Position numbers and translations under genes: made by a program. The notes below the pieces were generated by a model. The model searched no databases and was not told the origin of the DNA. It saw only the letters and a list, made by a program, of their open reading frames with translations. From Chrysemys picta bellii (lineage: Eukaryota > Chordata > Testudines > Emydidae), in the NCBI RefSeq assembly GCF_011386835.1, contig NC_088809.1:1869001-1933000 (forward strand): 64,000 bases of DNA, in the 5' to 3' direction. Positions 47,526 through 57,600 of the stretch are shown one piece after another (within the stretch, counting starts at the first letter, position 1; each line of letters begins with the position of its first letter).

Positions 47526-49089
47526 TGTCTTATCTATCCCTTTCCTAATGGTCCCGGCCCACGCTCCATGTGCACGGCCCCCCGCCCCGCAAGCAGCGAC
47601 TGCACTTTCCAAGTGGTGGAGAGCGACCCCCAGAACTGCCCGGCTGCCCCCAGCTGACACTCAGGCCGGCCCCACTGACGGTGCACGCTGGACGTTTCCC
47701 AAGCCGTGCAGCGATTTCCCGGGACCTCGCAGCGTCTCTGCTCAGCCGGGGTCGGCCGTTTCACAGACTGATGGATTTCTCTGGCTCTCTCGGTTTCCCA
47801 GCGCCCGTGAGTTCACCCCCTGCGCCGCTCGGCGTGCTCAGCATTGCACTATTCCACAGCCAGCTCTCTCCTCGCCCGCACGCTGCCCCAGGACACAGCC
47901 TGCAATTGCTGAGACATAAGTGCCGTGATGTGCAGATTTTTTTATTACTATTATTCATATCAAGAACTGGTGTAAAAATGTAAAGAGAAAAAAAAACCCC
48001 ACTGTCTAGCTACACGCTCCTCTCCGCAGTCTCCTGCCAGGCTGCAGCAGCGGGAGAGGGCGCACGGCTCAGAAGGCAGGTGGATTGGTTTCCTTCTACG
48101 CTGTGGAGGGCAAACCGCCCTTTCGGCGGCGGTTATGTTTGCAATGGAGCGCACAGAAAAGGGGGGTCGTTCCACGTACGTGTCCAAACAAAACGAGAGG
48201 GGAAGCTACGATTCGGAGCTTCCCCCCGATCCCGCTCACGTGTAGCGCATGACATGGGACGCCGCTCGCTGCTCTGGAGCTGGAGGGCAGGGGAGGCAGA
48301 GACCAGGAGCCTCTGTCTCTCTAGGGCGAACTCCACCACCCGCAGAGAGGCTGGCACGAGGAGCGGGACTTGAGCAGAACATGGGCTTTGTGGCTGGAGT
48401 GGTGGCAGGTCTCTCTGGACAGGGGGCAGGTTAGGGATTTGCATCGCCCGCTGCCCCCAGCAATCCCACACTCGTTCAGCACGGGCGCATGAGGCTTTCA
48501 AAGCGCTTCCCAAACACTAAAGGCCGCCCACCACATGCCTGGGGGGGAATCGTAGCAAAGTCAGAACTGCTTAGGATGCCCCACTCCCCGCCATGCCAGG
48601 GACAAAACCAGGGTGGGTTGGTGCTGAAAGCACAGTCCCTGCCAGCTGAGGTAGTGGAAAATCACCACCAGCTGCTAGCAGTACAGGGCCAATGACACAA
48701 AGTCAGGCAGTTCCAGTTCCGCTCAAGGGAGGGCAGTGATGCACGCACAGCAGGCTCTGAGGCAGAGGCAGCTTTTGTTGATGTGGGGGCCAGAGCTCAG
48801 GAATAATGGCCCTCAAAGGGCCCGTTACCCCAGTGAGATAACGGCACTTCTCTTCCAGACGCAGTGTCTGTTCTGTGCAATCCCCCTTTTCCGGGGGGGG
48901 GGGGGGGGATTACAGCCCCTCCCCAACCCTCCAATTGCCTAAGTCCACCCAGCCAGCACATATTACACGCAAAGAGACGAAAACCCTGCCGCCAGAGCAC
49001 CTTGGGGCAACTCTCCCAAGCAAAGCAGGGCTCAGCCTGGGACGAGCCCCCATAGAACACTGGGGGAGCCCAGACGCCAGGGTGACGGG
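47526..49089. other. Intergenic sequence without a supported gene
   Basis: No exon or RNA gene is supported. It contains a G16 run at 48893-48908. Confidence 0.4.
48893..48908. repeat. Homopolymer G run of 16 bases
   Basis: Read directly. Confidence 0.95.
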
Positions 49090-49549
49090 TGTCACGGAGT
49101 GTGGGGGGGTCAAGGCCCTGCACCCCCCACTTCCTGCGATTCACCGGGACTCTCAGCCAGCCAGTAAAACAGAAGGTTTATTAGACGACAGGAACACAGT
49201 CCCAAGCAGGGCTTGTAGGTACAACCAGGACCCTTCAGCCAGGTCCCTCTGGGGGGGCAAGGATCTTAGACCCCAGACTTGGGTTCCCTGCCTCTTCCCA
49301 GCCAGCCCAAAACTGAAACCAAAAACCCCTCCAGCCGGCTCTCTCCCCCTCCTTGATTCCTCCTCTCCCTTTGTCCAGTTTCCCGGGCCAAGGTGTCACC
49401 TGCCCCACCCAACTCCTGGCTCAGGTTACAGGCTCAGGGACCCTCCCTCACCTAAAGTCACCCCCTGCTCTCCCATCCCCCATGCAGACAGTCCAGTAAA
49501 ACCAAACGACATTGCCAGGTCAATCCGCTCCGCTCCCAACTGCGTGACA
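49090..49549 (-). mobile_element. Solo LTR related to the intron-2 gypsy LTRs, minus strand
   Basis: It runs from TGTCACGGAGTGTGGGGG to CCAACTGCGTGACA on the plus strand, so in reverse it has TG...CA ends. It shares the CAGCCAGTAAAACAGAAGG/TTTATT polyadenylation region and the TTCCTGCGATTCACC tail with the 472-base LTRs, but its 5' third differs. The flanking pentamers ACGGG and CTGGG do not match well, so either the duplication has decayed or the ends are not exact. Confidence 0.7.
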
Positions 49550-49559
49550 CTGGGCACGG

Positions 49560-49640
49560 TGCGAATCTCTAGCTAGGTGGAAGTGTCCTGCCCAAAGTCA
49601 CGCAGCAAGAGCAGCCCCTGAGCTAGCAGCTACACAGGGG
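49560..49640 (-). repeat. MIR-like SINE scrap, minus strand
   Basis: GTCCTGCCCAAAGTCACGCA followed by CAAGAGCAGCCCCTGAGC follows the order of a reversed MIR core. Short and weak. Confidence 0.4.
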
Positions 49641-51300
49641 CAGGACGCACGCGACCCACGAGCAGGCCGGGCTGTCTGACTCCTCGCAGGCGGGGTGTGT
49701 GTGTCTGTCTGTGTCTGTGTGTGTGGCAGCTAGCGCTGGTCAGGAAACCCCAGCCCCACGGGGTATATCTGGCCCCCCGTGGGAGGGCGAGGGGTGCGGA
49801 AGCGTCTACCCCCAGGACCAGGGGGAAGCCCCAGCGCTTGGGCCTAGAGCGGACGAAGCTCTGGAAGCTGCACAGAGGCTGTGATCTGGGATAGACGCAA
49901 TTCGGATCCTTCTAAGGACCCCAGAGCTGCAAGGGCTCGACCTCACCCCCCAGCTTCGGCTCCGCAACCAGCCGCTAGCCCATCACTGCCCTGCCCCCCC
50001 CCCCCGATGTGTGCAGCTCTGGGGGTTACAGGGTGAGTGTCGCCAGTCGCTGCACGGGGGGGGGGGGGAGATGCCAGCAGCCCGGGGTCCTCCCCAGAAG
50101 TGTCCCACTCTCCCCACCTGGCGGGGGCCAGGGGAGCTGGTTGGTTTTCCATCATCGAATTCACTTGCCCCCAGCTCACTGAGCAGCCGTGTGCAGTGCC
50201 CGTGGCCCGTGCTCGGAGGAGGACGCTCGCTCCAGGCCATAGTCGGGGCAGCTTTGCACGTGGGCCTGCTGGTGCGGCGCCGAGAGGCAGGGTCAGGGGG
50301 TCCTGCGGCAGGAGACACGGCTGGCAGGAAGCCATGGTGGAGCTCTGGGCTGGCGCTCACCCGCGCAGGAGCTGGATGCGTTGTCCGGAGAGAGCCAAAC
50401 CGCAGCGATTAACGATCAATAATGCAGGCGCGTTTCCACCGCCTCCCGTTAGCTGGGGAAGGAGACTGGCCGGCCAGTGAATGAATCCAGCACGTCACAG
50501 GCTGGCCACAGGGCGAAGGAGCAGACGCCCGGGCCAGCTCCTCGCTGGAGTAAGCTGGCGCAGCAACGCTGACGGGCAGAGCGATGCCACTGGCCCTCGT
50601 GCCCCAACAGGCTGAAGAGCAAGTCAGTGAGAGAAGGGCAGGCCAGCCGCGCGGGGACGGGCCCAGGCCACCGCAGAGCCAGCCACAGGCTAGCCCAGGT
50701 CTGCCCAGCCGAGCTGCCGCCACACGCTGAGTGCAGCGCAGATGGGCCCTCGGGCCGGAGCCGCAGGACAAGTAATCAGCCACGGGTAGAGCTAAGAGTG
50801 GGAAGGCCCAGGCTGGGCTAGCAGGGGCTGCGGGTCGGGATTGAGGGGCAGGGCAGAGCAGGGGGAGCTCAGGGCTGGGACGGGGGGGTGCGGGTTCGAT
50901 TGAGGGGCACTGGCAGAGCAGGGGGAGCTCAGGGCTGGGACAGGGGGGGCGGGTTCGATTGAGGGGCAGGGCAGAGCAGTGCACAAGGGAAGTTTGCCCA
51001 GTGCTCCCCACCTTGCTCCCAGGGGCCCTGGATGCCCCCCACCCTTTGCAGATGGTGCCCCAGGGACTAAGCTGGCCGGGCTGGGGCCAGAGCTATTTGC
51101 GTGGCATGGCTGTGAGGGAGGCAGGAGTCCCGTGGGTTCCAGCAGCGTCCGGGGATAGTCCCTGGCAGAGGCCACACGACGCCCTGCTCAGGGACGGGGT
51201 GGGTGCGAGATGCCCAGTGCACTTATGCCCCCCCCCCCCGCCCCCGCAGGGCTGGGCTGCTCCAGGCCCCGTGGCAGGGGAAAGCAGCCGGGGGCCCAGA
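49641..51300. other. Intergenic sequence upstream of PIPOX
   Basis: No exon is supported. It contains a tandem repeat at 50826-50985. The open frames are GC-driven. Confidence 0.4.
50826..50985. repeat. Tandem repeat, unit about 68 bases, 2-3 copies
   Basis: The unit (GATTGAGGGGCA ... GGCAGAGCAGGGGGAGCTCA, then GGGCTGGGACGGGGGG) recurs three times with small indels. Confidence 0.8.
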
Positions 51301-51379
51301 CCAGCCAGCCGGGGCACATACTGGGGAGCCAGGAAGCCCCAGGGACCCGGATGCAGAAGGCCGGCGCCGGCTGCTGGAG

Positions 51380-51496
51380 GCAGGCCCACCGTGGCCGGAA
51401 GTCAGCTCTACACAGCTTCCTGCCTGATCGTGCCAGAAGTCTGAACTTTGCTCCTGGCTCCGGTCCCAGGCCCCTGCAACAGGGGGAGGACTGAAG
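51380..51496 (+). promoter_or_regulatory. Likely PIPOX proximal promoter with ETS-type and HNF4/DR1-type sites
   Basis: CCGGAAGT at 51395-51402 matches an ETS/GABP site. TGAACTTTGCTCC at 51442-51454 fits the HNF4-type DR1 pattern TGRACTTTGNNCY. They lie 95 and 43 bases before the ATG. There is no TATA box at a convincing place. PIPOX is known as a liver and kidney peroxisomal enzyme, so an HNF4/PPAR-type site would fit. Binding is not shown by sequence alone. Confidence 0.4.
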
Positions 51497-51622
51497 ATGG
51501 CGGCTGCGGGCGAGCCCCACAGCTCCCTCTACGACACCATCGTGGTGGGGGCCGGGATCCAGGGGTCCTTCACTGCCTACCACCTGGCCAAACGGGGCAG
51601 AGAGACCCTCCTGCTGGAACAG
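51497..51622 (+). CDS. PIPOX: PIPOX coding exon 1
   Basis: Forty-two codons from [10 protein letters not shown] to LLLEQ, ending in phase 0 at CAG|GTACCC. It contains the GxGxxG FAD-binding turn. The ATG (51497) is preceded by an in-frame-irrelevant TGA and matches the known start position of the family. Confidence 0.93.
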
Positions 51623-54600
51623 GTACCCCCTGACACGCAGCTCCGGGGGCACTGCAGGGCAGACACAGCCCAGCACTGAGCCCACACAGGAGCAAGGCCG
51701 AACGCCCGGGGTCTGCCTGAGCGACAGCCAGTCGGCAGGATGGACATCGCCCCAGACACAAGCTCTGCACAGCGCAGCTCTGCTGCAGGCTTCGGCCCAG
51801 CCCCCAGAGCTGGGGGGAGCTAAGCCCCTGCTCCCCATCTCTAGGTGGGGTCCCTGCGGCTGGGAGGCGCACCCTCACCCGCCCCCTTTCAGTACTTCAG
51901 GGCAGAGCCGCCCATATGCCAGGGGCTCTCGGTAGCCAGGACTTGCCAGCTGAGAGAGCAGCGGCTGGGGCTGTGCGACGCTGCCACACGGGGGCGCTAC
52001 AGACCTGCCCCAGGCTGGGCCCGCGGGGGCCCTACAGCCGAGATCAGTGACCACCTGGCACCTAGGACCCCGCATGGCTCAGCACTGGCCAGAGGGGCCG
52101 GGGCAAATCACTGCATTCCCCACAGAGCAGGCAGCACCCGGCCAGCCCTCGACAACAGGCCGCAGCCCCCCCGAGCTATTGCACCAGCCAGGCAGGGGCG
52201 TGTGGCCCAGCTGTGCCCACCGGGTGCCCCACAGCCAGGGCAGAGAGCAGCTGGAACCCAGACACTCAGGAAGCGATGGCAAAGAGGGGGGAAGGTCCGG
52301 GAACCTCTGCCCACCGCGCCAGGACAGCTGCTGCCCCCAGCCTCCCCTGCAGCATGGGGAGGGAGCATGGCTCAGGGAGGGGGCTGGCTCCAGCGCTGCC
52401 CTAGGATGTCCAAGGTGCCCTGCCCCAGCCCAGGTGCGAGCACGCAAGTCGCATGCACCATGCACCCGCCCAGGCAGAGCGAGTGGGCTCCCAGCAGCAC
52501 CGCAGCCAGGGCTGGCAGAGGGAACCAGCATCCCCAGAGCAGGCCGGGATCTCCAGCTAACCCTCCCCCTGTCCTGGCAGTTCCCCCTGCCTCACTCCCG
52601 AGGCAGCTCCCATGGCCAGAGCCGGATAATCCGCCACGCCTACCCCCAGGAGCACTACGCGCGGATGATGGCAGAGAGCTACCGCCTGTGGGAGCAGCTG
52701 GAAGCCGAGGCTGGCGTCCCGCTGTACAGGTGAGGTGCCGCCCGCCGGGGGCTCGGCTCCCTTGCAAGGGGATCTGCTGGAGGAAATTCAGCCCTGACGC
52801 CTCGGAGCTGGGGGCCGGGAGGCACAGGGCCCCAGCTGGGCCCCAGCAGAACAGCAGCCAGGCCGAGGCCATGCCAGTGAGCCCCACGGCCTATGCTTAG
52901 CATTGCGCGCTCCAGGCCTTGGCCCAGCTGTCTGGGGGAAGGGAGCCAGCCACAGGCCCTGGCCCCCAGCCGGGTTACTCCCCCCAGGCGCTGGCCAGAC
53001 ACTGCAAGCAATGGAAAGGTCCGGCCAGGCTGCCCCGGAGTAGCCGACACCAGGGACCAAGTGGAGCATTAAGGGGTCGTTGGCCGAGCGGCTCAGCCCC
53101 ACGTCAGGGCAGGGGCAGGATTTTACTGCCCCAAGATTCAGCAGCGTCTCCGTTCGCTGCGGGGCCTGCCCGAACGAGAGCAGATTGAACCCCCCACCCC
53201 CAGGCCAGCCCCCAGCAGCCTTGGGCCCGGCCCAAGAGCACAACGGGGCGCTGTGCCAGCCCGCCAAGGCATGCCGAGAGCAGGAGGAGAGGCTAGCAAT
53301 CCCGCCAGGCTTCGGCTCTGTCAGCACAGGGAAGGGAACCGGGCGTGGGAGACACAGGACTGCGTCCAGCCAGGATCCTAGAGCACGGAGGGGCCCGTCC
53401 CTCGTTGGTCGGGGTGCCCAGGCCAGCGAGCGCAAACAGGGCCCAGCAAAGAGCAGCAGAAGGAGCGAAGTCCCTGGCACCGAGCATGAGTCACGTCTGA
53501 GCGATAACAACCCCGCCCCTCCCTCCCCGCGGCCTGGGCCCTAGACAGAGCGACCTGGTTTCCTCTGGCGACTGCAACAAACAGCCGGAGCCGAGCAATC
53601 CCGATTGGCAGCGCCGCCCGGACTCAGGCTGGCAAAGTGCACGGAGGGTCTCACTGCTCCACCAGCCCCCAGCCCGCGCGGATCTCCCAGGAGCGGTACA
53701 GCGCTGCTGCTGGCCACGCTGCTCTGAACAGGACGGTGCCCAGCCAGCTCCCGGGGCTCCGAAGTGTCCCCTAGGACAGAGACTACAGCTCCGTACTCCC
53801 CTATGCAAGCCTGGCTTGTAGGGTTACCATATTTTGTGCCTCCAAATGGAGGACACTCCACGGCCCCCGGCCCCACCCCCAGCCCCGCCTACACCCCTGC
53901 CCAACCCCGCCCCCTCCCCAAAGTCTCCGCCCCCTCCCCTGCTTCCCGCGAATATTTGATTCGCGGGAAGCCTGAAGCAGGTAAGGGGGGCGTGGGGGGA
54001 GGAGGCGCGGCCCAGGCTGGCCCCCCGGCGTTTCCAGCCTGGGTCGGCTCGGGCCCTGGGGTACCGGCCCCGGCCGACCACCCCCGGCCCGCCCAGCACT
54101 GCCGGCCCCCGGCGGCCCGGCGCACCCCCCGGCTCCTGGCTCCGCGGGCCCGGCTCCCCGCCGGCCCAGCTGACCCGGCTCCCCGCCGGCCCGGCTGACC
54201 GGGGTCCCCGCCGGCCCGGCTGACCCGGCTCCCCGGCGGCCGGGGTCCCCGCGGGCCCGGCTGACCCGGCTCCCCGGCGGCCGGGGTCCCCGCTGGCCCG
54301 GCTGACCCGGCTCCCCGCCGGCCGGGGTCCCCGCCGGCCCGGCTGACCCGGCTCCCCACCGGCCCGGCTGACGCGGCTCCCCACCGGCCCGGCTGACGCG
54401 GCTCCCCGTGGGCCCGGCCGACCCGGCTCCCCGCCGGCCGGGGTCCCCGCCGGCCCGGCCGACCCGGCTCCCCGCCGGCCGGGGTCCCCGCCGGCCCGGC
54501 CGACCCGGCTCCCCGCCGGCCCAGCCGACCCGGCTCCCCACCGGCCCGGCTGACCTCCCGATTTTCCCGGACATGCCCGGCTTTTGGGGATTTCCCCCCG

Positions 54601-57600
54601 GACGGGGATTTGAGCCCCCAAAAGCCGGACATGTCCGGGAAAATCCGGACGTATGGTAACCCTACTGGCTTGGGCTCCAGACCTCTGGGTACACATTGCC
54701 AGCAGCCCCGGTGACGCTGAGCACTGGAGGGGTCATGGCGTGACCCCGCTCCCAGAGGGGACGCCAGCAGCAGCTCCCTGCTAGGCCATGTTAACAGGCA
54801 GGGGAAAACAAATGATCAATTTCCATCCACCCTGGTCCTTGGCTGACTGCTCAGCTGCTATCAGCGAGATGGGCCCCCCTCCATCTGGGCCACAGCCCCA
54901 CAGGCCAGGGGACTGGTAGGGGCTGCAGTGCAGGGGCCGGGCATGGACAGAGAGCCCAGGAGGGAGGTGGGAGCCACCTGTGAACATTGTCACGGGGCTG
55001 CCAGCGGCTCAGAAACCCCTTCCCCCCATGCCAGCATGCAGAGCCCTAGGGCAGAGCTGCAGGAGGCCAGGCCCACAGGGCGAGCACTTGCACCGCCGCA
55101 GGGGAGTGTGTCCCAGACCTCGATGCATGCTGAAAAGCCTCCACTTCCAATCACGCCAGCAAGGGCCAGGCAGTGCCTGGGCCCAGCTCAAGGGAGGCAG
55201 AGCAGCCCGGAGCCGGCCCCCCGGAGCCAGCCAGCATGGCCCAGGGCTGGGCTGCAGCCCACAGGAGCTCTCAACCCCTGGGCCAGCGAGGCTCTGCAGG
55301 AACCTCACCTAGACAGCCAGGACCCACGGGCTGGGCCTGGGGCAGAGGCCGGGGGCAGGTCTGCTGGATGGCCCGTGGACTCCCAGCCCGGCAGAGCCGC
55401 AGCTCGTGCCCTAGAAAGTGGGTGACTCCTGCTGGCTCACGAGGCACTGCCCCAAGTCAGCCTCAGCCAGACCCTGGCCTGGCCCAGTGGAGGAAATAAC
55501 CCGCAGCAGGGGGCCAGCGAGGCCTGTTCCCCGGGCTCAAGGATGTCCGGTCGCCTTTAATTACCAGCTCCCACGTTGTGACGAACTGGGACTGTTCTTG
55601 CTGGGGTGTGTGAATGCTGACAGGGGAGTGTGACTAGGATGGTCTGCATCGGGGGATGGGAGCCGGCCCAAGGGAACATACCTGAGCTTGTAACATGAGA
55701 ACCCAGGAGGGGGTTGGAGGTGAGATGACTCCGGGGCCCGGGAAACTGAACAAAGGCGGTGGGAGGGGTCGCTGAAGGCAGAGTGCTGGAAGCAGGCTGG
55801 AAGGAGGCTGGAGAGATGGCTGGGAGGCAGAGATGGCTCTGACCCCCCAAAGGGGGGGGCCGGGATGCCCTGGGACCCCAAGCTGGACCTAACTGAGGGG
55901 GGCCCTGTTGTCTGTGCCTGCAAGACCTGTCTTGGACTGTGTTCCTGTCATCCAAATAAACCTTCTGCTTTACTGGCTGGCTGAGAGTCATGGTGAATCG
56001 CAGGAAGCCGGGGGTGCAGGGCCCTGAGTTCCCCAATACTCCGTGACAACTGGTGGCAGCGGTGGGATCTACTGCACCCCGTGGACGGCGCTTCCTGCAG
56101 TAAGTGACTGGGGAGCAGTAAAACGAAGGGGGATTGACGGGGACCAGGCCTGCTGAAGAGTGGGAGAGAGACGGTTATTACCCCTGGGAGTGTGTGACCA
56201 GCGAGAAGGACTTTTGCAGTAACAGGGTCCCCCGTGGGATCACAGCGAGTGGTCCCAGGGGCGGAGGAGTCTGCAGCTCGACCCTGGCAGAGAGGTGGTG
56301 ACCTCGAGAAGGGCTGGCACACTAGGGGGCCCCCTGCAAACTGTGGGGAGCTGTGAGCACACAGGCCGGTGAGTGGCCAGCAGGAAGATGTATGCCAAGC
56401 GGCTTAAGAGCGACCTGGTGGAGCTGTGCAAGCAGAGGCGGCTGCGCATTGGGAGGCTCACCAAAGAACAGCTCATCGCCCAGCTGGAGGCGGAAGATCG
56501 CGCGAATGAACTGATCCCTGTGTCTCAGGGAAGCAGCCTGGCAAATGCAGCGCAGGCACCAGTGTCTGTCCCAGCTGGGAGTGGTCAGCCGGCTGCTGAG
56601 GGCTTCCCGAGACCCCTCCTTCCTATGCCTAGGGGAAGGGTGGGGAGGAGCCCAGCAAATACCGAAGGCGCCGTGATCCCCCCGGCCAGCAGGGGGTCCC
56701 CCCGGCGAAGCCCGCCGGCCAGCAGAGGAGCCTCCCGGCGACGTTCGGCATCCGGGGAGCGGAATTGGCTGGAATGGGAGAAAGAGCTAAAACTGAGGGA
56801 GCTGGAGGATCGTGAACAACAGAGACAGCATGAAGAGAGACAGCATCAGCGTGAAGAGAGACAGCATCAGCGTGAACGGGAGGAGAATGAGAGACAAAGA
56901 CAGCATGAAGAGAGACAGAGACAGGAGAATGAGAGACAGCGTCAGCATGAACTGGAACTGGCGAGACTGAGGGGCAGCGAACCCCCGGCTGCGGTGAGTG
57001 AGGGGGGACCCAGGACTGCACGGAGCTTTGATAAGTGCATCATGGCCCCATACAAGGAGGGGGAGGACATGGATGACTTCCTGGAGGCCTTTGAGACGGC
57101 CTGCGAGCTGCACCGGGTTGATCCCGCGGACAGACTCCGGGTCCTTACCCCCTTACTGGACCCCAAATCCGTGGCATTGTACCGCCAACTGGGAGAGGCA
57201 GAGAAAGGGGACTACGAACTATTCAAAAAGGCCCTGCTACGTGAGTTTGGGCTGACTCCTGAGATGTACCGGGGAAGGTTCCGGAGTCAAGATAAAACCC
57301 CTGAGATCTCATATCTGCAACTAGCCGTCCGCATGGAAAGATACGCCAGCAAGTGGGCTGGTGGGGCCCAGACGAAGGAGGACCTGATTAAACTGCTGGT
57401 ACTGGAGCAACTGTATGAGCGGTGCCCATCCGACCTGAGGCTGTGGTTGGTGGACAGAAAGCCAGAGAACCCGCGACACGCCGGGCAGCTGGCTGATGAG
57501 TTTGTAAAGAGCCGGTCAGGGGGTGGCAGGGAGGAGCCCCAAAGGAACAGGCCCGCCGTGATGCAGAGAGAGAGTCACCCTGGGACCTCCCAAAGAGGGA

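Noticed and set aside
53080..53110. tRNA-like string TTGGCCGAGCGGCTCAG
   Set aside because: Resembles a tRNA D-arm but no cloverleaf, anticodon stem or T-arm follows at the right distance.
53801..54696. 247-290 codon Arg/Gly/Pro frames on the minus strand
   Set aside because: Products of the GC minisatellite inside the inverted-repeat element, open in three registers.
55557..56036. 159-codon minus frame in the 5' LTR and its copy in the 3' LTR
   Set aside because: Antisense LTR sequence repeated in both LTRs. No domain.
56373..56387. Upstream GTG as start of the retrotransposon polyprotein
   Set aside because: An ATG lies five codons downstream, and GTG starts are not expected in this setting.
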